64,000 nt of DNA from Cyrtodaria siliqua (Eukaryota; Mollusca; Bivalvia; Adapedonta; Hiatellidae): positions 496,001-560,000 of the forward strand of contig JAWPHD010000095.1 of the NCBI GenBank assembly GCA_037043455.1, read 5' to 3'. The notes under the pieces were generated by a model. It had not been told where the DNA came from. It worked only from the letters and a program-made list of their open reading frames with translations, and made no database searches. The position numbers and the translations under genes were made by a program. Numbering within the stretch: position 1 is the first letter of the stretch; every line of letters starts with the position of its first letter. Positions 47,201 to 60,200 of the stretch are shown one piece after another.

Positions 47201-50200
47201 GGCACTATGACACTATGTTTCTCATTATTTAAATGTCCATTATTTCACATATTGTTTTCAAGGTTTTGTAGGCTGAAATAAGCAAAGAATAAAACAATAT
47301 AATAGAGACCACTATATTATTGTTTTTTACAAAATTGATATATCAGATGTAAAATTATTTATTAAATACAGAAGGCTAAGATAAATAGTGTGGTTCCGGT
47401 AAGGCTAAGGTTGACTCTAACATATTTTAAAAAGTATAAAAGTAATTTAAAATATAGTTGGAATTACAAATAGAGGACTGAATCTTTGACTCTATACTTT
47501 ACTATATTTTAGCCCGAGAATTAGAAATAACAGTAACAACAATAATTAAACAAAAACATATGTTGTAACTACATATTATTTTAGCATTATTATCTTATCA
47601 TTTACTATATTACGATCTAAATTCTATTAACATCTCCTTTGTTTTGGCCATCCAATTTGTTTCACTGTTCTCTCTGACCATTTGAGTAGAGAAACAGCAC
47701 AGTAAATATGGATTGAATTAACACAGGTGTCCTGTATACATACTGAAAAAGGGGATCCCTTGAAATCAACAAATACAAACGAGAGAGAAAAGTAGCAGAC
47801 TTGGTTTTATTGAGTCTGTTCATGAGAGATAATATAAGGTGCAACACCTCTCACGCCCATAGCACCGGCTTAAGTGTATTCTACTTTAAAGCCACAGATA
47901 TTGGGTGCTTTTATGACCCATAAGGTCCAGTAAGTAATGACACTACTGCTGTGTAGTCGGGACAACTTTTATCAGCCGCCACACAGCACTAAACAAACGC
48001 TAGTGTAAATGTCAATAAATACTGAAAAGGGGATTCCTTGAAACACAAACAAGAGATATAAGTAGCAGACTCGGATTTATTGAAAACATATTGAGAGAAA
48101 CACTTACACGACGAACATGACTCTTTGTTGCTGTCGAGCTGGAATCCATATTCGCATTTACATATCTTTGTGCGTCCTATTGGTATACATATGTGTTCAC
48201 AGTTGCCATCGAGCGTGTCGCAGGGCCCTAATTTACAAACAAATACAGACATTTAAGCACCATCAGTGCTGTTTTCAACTGGTATATATAATAATAATCA
48301 AAACCCAGAGATGTATAGTAGTAAGTGCATACATAACCCTTAATTACTGCGGATTACTGCGTCTATTATTTAGGAAGAAATTTCGTCCCCGTCACCGAGT
48401 ATCCGAAATGTTTACAATAGTATGTTTCACAGATTAGGTCAACTTAAAACAACTATTAATAGGTCACTGTTGTCAATGAAAAGTAGAAATGAAGACAAAT
48501 CTACAACTATCTATGTTCTGCCATGATTTTATTTAGAAATTATCAGGAAAGAAAGATGGTTTTAAAACTCATTATGTATTGATTCTGGCCGGCCTATTCA
48601 TTCAAATTATCCAAAGATGCAGCAAACATGTTAGGAAACAGCTATAATAATAACTCCCTATTGACTATTACAAGACAAATAAACATTGTTGTAGACATAT
48701 TCAGTCAGAACACAAAATAGACATATTCATTCAGACTGTTTTCATCTTCCTTTATTACCTTTTTGCTCAGGTTGATTTATCGAGTCTAACACTTTCATAT
48801 TTGTCACAAAACCAATATTTTCAACCGTAACCTCTACTTTCTTCGACGTCGGTGAGTCTTTGTATAGCGTCTCTATTATTGACGATGAACGCAAGTTTTC
48901 GGTCACCACCAGATAGTTCTATATGTAAATTATAGCACTAAATTATCAATGCATACCTACCATAATTTATTTATTATTTACATATTTGCTGGTTAGTAAA
49001 GGTTTTTGATAACATGTATCTAACCATGTGGATTGTGTTATGCAATAATTCAGAAATATTCTTCAAAAATAGTCTTAATACCAGCCTGAGTTAAGAAACT
49101 ATATTTAAACAATATACGTATCTATACGTTTAAACTCAAAGCATTGCTGTCGCAATAGCTGCATATTGGTACAGATCATTAAATACTTTTCTTTGTACTG
49201 GTGATACACTAGTTTGCAACAAAACTGTGTTGGCTGGAGACAAGGAAATAACCATTTTCTTTTGTTTTTATATATACACGAGCATCTTTGTGTTTTACTT
49301 ATATTGTCTATTGATGCTGCCTTGTTGGTTGGAGACTAGTTCATGGCGGGGATTTCTTTATTTACACTATCTCGTTTGAATGGGTTGACAGTAGGGTGAG
49401 TGTGAGGTTTGGTGCACACTAAAACCTGGTTTAAACCCCCAGCGGCCTTTTTTGCCACTGACCGTTCCAAGGTGGTAGCCCTATTGTCAACCCTTTTGTG
49501 TTTGTGATGTCTTATTTGGCCTTTTATTAATTTGTTCTTTGTTTCTGTGTTTGTTTGTGGTTGACTGTCGTCCTTGAGTGCTGCTTTTCCTGTTCGATTT
49601 GTATATCTATATTTCCCAACAATAAACAGAATTTTCTCTAGAGTAATTGGAATCTGAATATCACGTTTTTAAACTGAATGGAGGTCAATCACGTGATATT
49701 CATTTCCAGTAATCATCTTTATCTCCATTATTGTCATCCATCCATTATCCATTCCAGCCAGATTTATTATATTAAATGGTTGTAAAACACTATTACATTC
49801 GTTAATACCTGATGTGAACTGAACCAAGGACATGTAGGGTTTGTAGATGTTGTTGATCACATCATAAGCAGTATCACGTGAAGTTTACTTTATGATAGAA
49901 CAAGTTCCGTCGGTGTGTTCTTGGGCAAGACACTTTACCTTAGCCTCGTCCGTCGGATGGGGACGTAAACCGGGCGGTCCCGTGTATCGGTCTATCTTCC
50001 GAGCACGTTAAAGAACCATAGGAATCTATTGGATAATAAGAGTAGGGCAGGTTCCCGGATTCCTATGTATCCTTCCCCTTTCTCTGGGGCGGCTCTAAAT
50101 AACCTATACTGTGTTGATGAGCCGTTAAACAACATTCAATTCAATTATGATAGAACTATAAGTAAAATGTGCATATTCATATAATACCTGATATACAAGA

Positions 50201-53200
50201 AGTAACTTTGGTGAGCCAATAACACTATTTGCAATCGTCGCCAGTCCTGAACCATCTAGCTGACATCTTTTGATGTAACTGTTGTCCATCCAATACACAC
50301 TGCAAATATATTATTTAATGTCATATATTGTTCGACAAATAATTTATTTAATTTCATATGTGTTATTTATTGGTTTATACTGCCTGACACATATTTTATT
50401 CAAATGCCATATACATTCCGGTAACTTGGAAATGCCCCAAGCTATGTTTGAATAGCAACGTTTATTATATATTCAACCAAACACCCAATTACAAGGATGA
50501 ATAAATGGCAAAGTATACGACACAAGAAACATACAATGAGTTGACGATAGAGCTATTGCAACGGTCAGTGGCAAAAAACGTCGATAGGGGTTCAAACCAG
50601 GATCTAGGGTGTAACAAACCACACTCCTACCCTATTATCATCAACATACAACGGGACAGTTTAATGTAAATGAAAGGAATGCACTAATTACAGTTTAAAG
50701 GATCTCAACGACAGCATTCACTGAACACAACCTAAAACATACATACAAACAAACAACAATGACAACGGATAATAGAAGCAAAGTATGCGACACCACAAAT
50801 AAAAGGGTTGACAATATGGTTACCGCCTTGGTACTGTTAGTGGTAAAAGTTCCTCTGGGGTTTAAATAATGTTCTTGGGTGAACCAGACCTCACTATTGA
50901 CCTATTACCAATGAAACGGGTCAGTGTAAGCAAAGAAATCCCGCCAGTCATCTAACAAACTGCGTATCCTTAACAGGCAATATCAGTATAACACAAAGAT
51001 AATCGTAACAAACGTAAGCATAGAAAGCCACAAAGCAAGTAACTCAGTACTCAATGACTAGGCAAAAGCCAGAGCAACAGGAAAATCCAGGAGACGACAA
51101 GATTAAAGACAAACTTCAAACGTTACAGTCTGTTCAGGGAGCGCACAATCTGTCCAGTCATCGCGAAATCAAAGAGAAATCCAAGGCGTCGAACTGTAAA
51201 TGTCAACCACTAAGCATGCAAAATGACAGGGTCATAACCTCCTTTTACAAATTAGTTTAATAAAGATTGTATGAACGTGTATTTCATCATATAAGCCAGG
51301 TTGGGATAGTCCTTGTCAGAGAGAGTTCCTAAATTACTTTTATAATTTAAAAGTAGATCATCGCGACGATAATACATTTTTTCAAAGGTTGTTTGAAGTT
51401 TATGGTAACGATAGCCATTCTGGAGTAGCTGTGTAGTTATACAAATGTTGCGAAAATTAATCTTCAACTCGACTACAAGCTCTAGAAATAGGAATAAGTT
51501 GAGAAACATAAACCCCATAAGAAGTTGCTCTAGGAAAATCATCACCTAAGTGGTGAAAATTAAACAATGTCAAAATTGAAACCATCTCTCTTGTTATAGA
51601 TGTTGCTTATTATTTCTACATGTTCAGTTGACATGTGTAAATCGAGGAAAGAAGCGACAGTTGGGAAATATTATTTGTGTTTCAGTTATTTTGGATAGAT
51701 AGTATTAACCATTAGTAGAAAGGAAAGGGTTGCCAGTTTTGAATATATCATCTAGATACCGAGATGTGTCATAAAAATACTTCGATGACATCTGTCTGAG
51801 TATCAGATGAAAGCATAAACATAAAATCACTTTCATGGCAAAATAAAAAACTGCGACAATATGTGTACAGTTCGTTCTCAATGGAATACCAACAACTTGT
51901 CTATAAATGGTAGTTCCATGCCTCACGAAAATATTACCTAATAGGAAAATATGTATTTCATGTATTTCTTGGCAAGTCCACACACTGTTTTAACTGATTT
52001 GCCATATAAACAAAATTAAATCTGTATAGGATCTGTGCTAAGATTTGTGTTTAGATCTTGGTTTAAATCTTTGAAATAACATACAAGCTTTTAACATGAA
52101 ATTATGTTTTAAATTATACGACTTTTAACTATTAATATAACTATTATGACTATAGTTTAAATATTCATGAAAATTGATAGTTAGCAAGTAAAATATTTAG
52201 ACGAAACACAGACCTAATAATAAACAGATACGAAACTGCCTATCCGAACCAGTAAAGTAGTCAGAATACAACATAGCACCTTTCCTTTTCTTCTAATTTT
52301 TATCAGAAATATTCACTGATTTTATAATTATAATTAATAATAAAATGGAATTGTGCTATTTGTTTAAAACAAATACTATTATACATGTTGACACTTCTCT
52401 TAAAGTCAAGGGAGTAACATGGTGCAACATCTTTCTGAACTTATTTTTTATTTAAACGTTCAAGTCAGAAAAATACCATGATAGGAAAGAGAAATACGTG
52501 TGTGATATGTTATGACATGAATGAAATCTGTATTCATAAAACTCTTAATGGTATATGTATTTAATGCCGGGAAAGAGTTTACTTCACAGTTTCCTATCTA
52601 TTTATGAATAGGTCTGTGGACGAAACCGATTCCGAAACATACACATTATTTGAAGAATCAATAGACAGTGATACAGGCTCCACCAAGGCTCCATTTCCTA
52701 CTACTGTTCCTCTTCCGGTACCGTCCATATCGGCTTTCTCAATCTTCAGGCTGCTAGAGCTACCCGAGATCCATAGCATTTTCCTGCATAGAAAAAATGT
52801 AGGTGTATTTTAAGGTATGTTGCAATTATATTCGCTTTGCACATCAAGTTTCGATACTTTTAATAAAGGTACTGTAGACCTTTATATATAACAGGTATGC
52901 TTGATATTTTACAAAATGTGAATAAAAGTAGAAATAAACGTCGCAATGTAGCATTCCAGGATCACAGTCGAACAACTGGATCCATGTCATACAATCAGTG
53001 TGGGATGAAAATACAACAATATTGATTGGATGTAAATGTAGTTCGGCATATGTATATTTACACTGAAAACAACATAAATGTAATCCTTTTCTTTTGTTTT
53101 AAGTAAATGCGACTACAGAAAATTTCTAAAGAAATACAATGAGCGAGATAGAATTTGAACAGAGGTACTGAATATTCTGTTCTTCCGTGTGTAAAAGAGT

Positions 53201-54102
53201 GAAGAAAAAAATAGGATGAAAGATGACAAATCAGTAGAGCTGTTTTTTGATTGTTGAAAACATGTAACTGCAGAACGAAATTTAATTAATGAAATGACAT
53301 ATCCTTCATAGCAATACAAAAACAAATCTGGGAAAAAAGGGTACATATTCAGTACCCATGGATATACCACCACTTTGCTTACCGACAGTACTTTCTGAGG
53401 AAGGAGTATCTCATTTGAATATAAATGTCTCACTAACGCAAATCTCCGCATAGTGTAATAAATTGTCTAATTTGCGGTTAGCATTAAATGTTCGTAAAAA
53501 GAAATATAAAAAGATCGGACAGGGAAAGTAGCATTCAAGGAGGACAGCCAACCACAAAATACAGAAACAAACACGCAAACAGACAAACAAGAAGGCAAAA
53601 GTAATATTAAATGCAAACGACATCACAAACACAAAAGGGTTGACAATAAGTTGTATCTTTGTTTTGCTTCAATATTAATGCTTTTTATTTGTACTAATTA
53701 TATTTTCATCAATATTTCTTATAGGAATAATTAAGATAATGCGTCCGAGTGAATCAGAAATAAACGGTATTATTCCATGGTTTATTTACATTACCTATCA
53801 AGTGGCAAAACTATTAACTCTCTTGGATAAAGTAAATTTGTATCCAGTAGCGTGTACTCATTCAATGTCTGCTGTGAAACCAGATTGATACTCCCATCCG
53901 TTGCACCCGTGGTCCAATATATATTCTTGTCTGTCCAGTCAAGAGCTAGTCCTAAACGTAAGAAGTAAAAGCAATTAAATTTAAACGCTTGCTACTACTA
54001 CTACTACTACTACTAGTATTATTATAACCTCTACAACAACAACAACTACTACTACTACTACTACTGCTAACACTGTTACTACTACTACTACTACTACTAC
54101 TT

Positions 54103-54174
<72 letters not shown>

Positions 54175-57147
54175 TTACTACTACCACCACTACCACCACC
54201 ACCACCATCACCACTACTACTATGATGACGAAGACGACGACACCTATGAATATGAATACTATTACTACTTATATTTCTTCTTCCACCACCACCACCACCA
54301 CCACCACCACCAACACCACCACCACCACCACCACCACTACCACCACTACTACTACTACTATGACTACTACTACTACTACTTCTACGAATAATACTAATAT
54401 TTCTACACAAATACTATACTTATTCTACTACTGCTGCTGCTGCCGCTGCTGTTACTACTACTACCACTGCCACTACTTCTACCATTGCAACAAATACTGT
54501 CCAAGTCGTTATCTTTAAATTAACAACGTCAACTACTTCTATATAAAATTAAGAAGACACATTTAGTTCAAAATTGTCTTCAATAATGGTCTCGTTTTAA
54601 AATTATATAAGAAATGAGACAAATGCATATTATAGAATTCGACGTTTGTCTTTTCCAATTATGTACAGAATATCCATGGATACAAGACAAAGGTATATTG
54701 GATATATACGCTCGTATAGGCCAAGTATGTAAACGAACTTGAAGAATAACATATTCAAGAAACAGCATTAAGTAAAAGTAAGATATAGTGTCCTATAGAA
54801 AACAGAGCGTCCAACCGCAATGGCATCGTAGGTCCGCACTGTACTACAAACAAGGAGAAATATTTAATTAATTATACAATGAAAAAGACAAAATACAACA
54901 GAAAGGGTGGCGAAGACAGGGTTATCGACTTGAACGGTCAGTAGGCAATAAGGCATACAGGTTAGCTTGAATCGAGTTTATGTGTACACAATCCTCGCTA
55001 TTATCCTGTCTTCAGCGCCCAAATAGACAAGACTGTGTAAACAAAACTACATCCCATCAAAACGAATTCTCTAACAATAAAGTCCACATCCAGAGAAACT
55101 AACAAAAGAAGAATTAAGATGCTGTTGTATACCGATATAAAATACAACATAAGAAACATCTCAGGATGTATCCAGAAGTGTACTGAACAACCACAGCAGT
55201 TGTAGTCAAAGAGTAAACCGATCTACTGTACGACTAGAAAACCCTAGGGACGAAAGCTCATGCACCTACCTTGGTCGGGGTTTCAGTAGGTGCAATCATA
55301 GAGAGTCCCAAGAGGTTGTCCAGTCATCGCACAAGGGAAATGTGAAGTGTAGTGACTGACTGTAGAGGGGTCAATCACTAAACATGCAATGCGTTGTAAT
55401 ACTAAAGGGTCGTACCTTTTTTCTGAGAACGTCCTGATTAATTGTGTAAAGTGGTCAGGAAACCCGCCAGATCCCTTTAACTTCCGAAGTTTATAGACCA
55501 CATTTCCATAAAATAAGGGTTGTGATATTTCTAGTCGCAAAGTGTTTTAAGGTTGGTGTTGGACGTCTCCAGTAGGTTTTCGTTGCGGCGGTAGAATTTT
55601 TAGAAAGATCTACGTAGTTTGTGAAAACGCTAACCCTTGCTGAAGTAGTTAACTTGTAATAACTTGATTTCGATCGTTGAAGTCTATAACATCGTTACAA
55701 GCTCTAGCAAAACGAATGAGCTGGGAGATATAAAGCCCGTATGATGTAGCACGAGGTCCAGGTGCGGATAGTTAACGATGATCTCTCTTATCATAGATTT
55801 TAGTATGCATGAAATCATTAGAAATCGAGTGATGGAGATCGAGGAATACTGCTTCAGTATCCGAACTGTTGGCTTTATTCAACGTGAGCTCCAGTGGATA
55901 CATGTTAGTAACCATATGAGCAAAGAATGGATTATCAATATTGATTTTGTCATCTAGATACCGAGATGTATTATTAAACGCATCAATAATTTCACTCTGG
56001 CTAACAGGTGACACACTCAACATAAAATCTCTTTCATAGCAGTACAAAAACTAAACAAGTGACGAACAGTTACGACCCATAGGAATACCAATAACCTGGC
56101 GGTAAACCGTTTTATTATATGCAATGGAATACAACACCCTGTATCACAATACAGGTTATCACTATGCTACTAAAATAGAATTAGTATCACTATCTTACTA
56201 AAAACAGAACAGTTTTTTTTCCAATGATTCAAGCAAGTTTACGCCACTATGTGCGAGAACGTCAAGACGATGTTACGTCATACAAACAAAACAAACAGGT
56301 CAGACCAATGAACACCAACGCCACAAAACTACATATATTTTCCCGCTGCACTTTATCGAGAAATAATATGCTTTTTGAATGTGTATGCAATAGCAATGAA
56401 AATATTTCTATGTTAATGATGTGTAAAAGGTATATAATAAAAGGATCATTATTAGAGTAACGTGTTTTGGAGTTTGTATCACCTCTAGTAGGTAAATGCC
56501 AGATCAAGGATCACACGAGAGGCGGAGGTAGGTAAATGCCAGATCACGGATCACACGAGAGGCTCCGGCTCCTCTCGTGTGATCCGTGATCTGGCATTTA
56601 CCTACTCGAGGTAATAAAAACTTCCAGAACACGTTACTCTAGTAAATAATACTATTTTACCGTATCTTATAAAGATGTTATCATGAAGGAAAGATAACGC
56701 TCTACAAACTTGAGCCAAATGCCACAAATTATAATCATCAATAGTGGCGTTTGTAAAGAAAGCCCTGACATTATTACAAGTTAGAAAATGTGTACCTTCT
56801 CTAGCAAATGTCTGCTGAATAAACTGAAGCAATTAATCTTTCATTATATTATGTGGTAGAGTAGTATATCATGTATATAATGTGGAAAACATTTGAGAGG
56901 TCCATTTGATCATTTCCCAGGTATTATATACCAAGATTCTTCATTCTTTTGTTGTTGGCGGGAAAGTAAACGGACATTGTGGTTAAGACAATGTACTTTA
57001 TCAAAAAGGTTTTACCAATATGTTTTCACATTTAAGTAAGTATAGATTAATTACTAGTACTATTACCACCACCACCACCACCACCACCACCACCACCACT
57101 ACTACTACTATTACTACTACTATTACTACTAATATTACTGCTACTGT

Positions 57148-57195
<48 letters not shown>

Positions 57196-57244
57196 AACCA
57201 CCACCACCATTACTACTACTACTACTAATAATAATAATATTACA

Positions 57245-57275
<31 letters not shown>

Positions 57276-60200
57276 GTAATACTACTACTACAATACTACT
57301 ACTACAATACTGCACCCCGAAATAATGTAACTGACTGGGAATACAAATATATTAGACTTAAGATTGATTGACATTTTGGCCTCAGTCAAATGGATTTGTA
57401 CAAATAGTTGTTTATTTATGTTAAGGTTGATATCAATCAAATGCTTCAAGGGTCGCAACATATAATGCGGATACACATGGACATTGTGTTTAGGGGAAGA
57501 AACCTTCTTACAAACATTGCAACTGTTAGATCAGTACATTCATCATGTCGATTTATCATTAAAAGAAACACATTTAAACCCCAGCGTCATCATGTATACA
57601 CTGTAGCCAGTTAGTATTTCGTCTGCTTCAAGATAAAGGTTTCAGCACTCTGACTAATCACTGACCTGAGATTTACAGGTACAGCTATTAATAGATGCAC
57701 CAAATTCAAAATTTGACAGTTAGGAATAAAAGTTTTGTTCTAGAAAGTATGGAAAATAAATACATTATATAATTATTTTGATATATCTGTATAGAGTAAT
57801 GTTTAATGTATTTGCATGCCACATTTTATGGTTTAAAAAATGAGATATAGGGTCCTATAGAAACCACAGCGTCCGAGCGCAATGGCATCGTAGGTCCACA
57901 CTGTACTGCAAACAAGGACTTGAAAATAAATTATACCGCCGTAACGAGGGCCTGCCGGAAAAGTACAACAACAACCTTAAGACATTTCTGCGACTAAGCA
58001 TATCACAACCCTCATTTCATGGATATATGGTCTATAAACTTCGAAAGTTAAAGGGGTCTGACGGGTTTCCTGACCGCTTTACAAATTTAATCAGGAAGTT
58101 CGTCAGAAAAGGATATAACCCTTTGGTTTTACAGCGCACCGCTTGTTTAGTGATTGACCCCTCTACAGTCAGTCATTACGCTTCACTTTTCACTTGTGCG
58201 ATGACTGGACTAGCTCTTGGGACTCTATGATTGTACCTACTGAAACCCCAACTAAGGGTGGTGGATGCCTGAGCTTTCGTCCCTCGGGTTTTCTGGTCGT
58301 ACCCTATATTGGTTTTCTCTTTAGCTGCAACTACTATGGTTGTTCAGTACGATTCTGGATACATTCTGAGATATTTATTATTTTGTATGTGTTTCTTTAG
58401 TTAGTTTCTCAGGATGTGGACTTTATGGTTAGAGAATTCCTTTTGATGGGATTTAGTTTTGTTTACACTGTCTTGTCCATTTTGGCGTTGAAGACAGGAT
58501 AATAGCGAGGATTGTGCGCATATAAAATCGATTCAAGCTAACCAGTAGGCCTTATTGCCTACTGACCGTTCCAAGTCGGTAACCCTGTCTTCACCACCCT
58601 TTCTGTTGTTTTTTGTTTCCTTCATTGTATTTTCAAGTCCTTGTTTGCAGTACATTGTGGACCTACAATGACATTGCGCTCGGACGCTGTGGTTTCTATA
58701 AGACCCTATATCTCATGTTTTAAAAATCCTTTATTATTTAGAAATTTGTGATTAAACCTCTCTGATCAGAAACGTTTCTCTAATGCCATTTTTGTATACC
58801 CAACCTTGGCCTTTAACGCCTTCATATTAACCTGTTATAGTGCTTTCAGCCGATAAAATCCTCTCTTTAACTAGTGTCTGCTCCATGTTGATTCTAAATA
58901 TCTCCCTTCCGGTTGCATAAATGATCTTTCTCTCGGTCGCATCTGTATAAACAAATCATAAATGTTCTCTATTAGCATAAACACTGATATCAGAGGGGGA
59001 AATCAGGCTCTGGGGATAAATTAAAGAATTCAAAGCTATGAAATAACACATTTAAAACGTGAAGGTAAACTTTTAAAAAGAGTAGTAAAGGAGAAATTTG
59101 GAAATCGCCGAACACGATAAATACAAAACATTGCAGTCTCGGTTTGATTGATTGTCCATGAACGGTAGTGAAACATACTTGGTACCGTTCACTCCCTCTG
59201 GCGCCGGGTTGAGCAGAACTCAATATCTAATATGTCAATAGTACAGAAATTGATAGCCATATGAAAAAATGTATGATAATGGACCTTTGGAAACGGCCGA
59301 GCACGACACATACGAACTATTGCAGTCTCGGTTTGATTGAGACTGTTCATGAGCGGTAATGAAATGTGCTGGCTACCGCTCACGCCCTCTAGCCCCGGGT
59401 TGAGCAGAACCTTCAATGGAACCTTCAATGGGGTAGTTTAATACCAATCCATGGTCGCCGGCGTATAGTCCCATGGTCTGTTCGAAGCGAGGAAACAATG
59501 GGAGAAATAAACAAAATGAAAATGAAGCCTGCGTATCACAAATAACAGATAAAATACTAAATTAAAAAGCAGGCAACATATCCTAAGGGTGATTAAACAA
59601 TACACAAAACCTTTAAAGTCTGGAGTAATAAAACCACCTATTCGAAATTAAAGTAAGGAAACAAAGGTCTTTCAGAATGTATCACTCCAAAGATCGAAAT
59701 GAATTTACTTGATATATATGTTAAATATATTACATATATGTAACTTTCATATGGAATACATATTCACTGAAAGATTGTTTTCAAATACAATCCATCTATT
59801 ATTTGACATATTGTTCACCACATTTCTTGAATAAAATATTGTGTAAACCAATACATATTTAACCTACACATATTACTCATGTAAATATATTACTCATGTA
59901 AATATATATGGATAACATTCCAGTGCAAATGTTCGATGACATGCATATACAGGGTTGTTAAACTTTAAAAACAATAATTTTCAAAGCTTTAAGAATCCCT
60001 TTAGAAAAATGTCATACAAAACACATCACATTTCAATAATATGCATTTTTTATATATCCTAATATCTTAATCACTTTCATACAATCTTTATTAAAAGTTT
60101 ATCAAAAGAGGTTATAACCCTATAATTTTGCAACGTACTGCATGTTTCTTCTCCTTGGTTTTGCGATGACAGGACAGATAGAGCAACGTAAGATGATGTC

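Noticed and set aside
44612..48090. Hammerhead ribozyme in R1
   Set aside because: I looked for the CTGATGA and GAAA core in the right order on both strands of R1 and did not find it.
53952..54518. Ser/Gly-rich 152-residue frame and Val-rich and Thr-rich companions
   Set aside because: Microsatellite artefact; the real exon is at 53795-53951.
56224..56507. Overlapping open frames of about 80 residues on both strands
   Set aside because: They lie in the insertion within a dead RT copy, with no recognisable domain or splice context.
57001..57325. Val- and Thr-rich frames of about 100 residues
   Set aside because: Trinucleotide array read in different frames.
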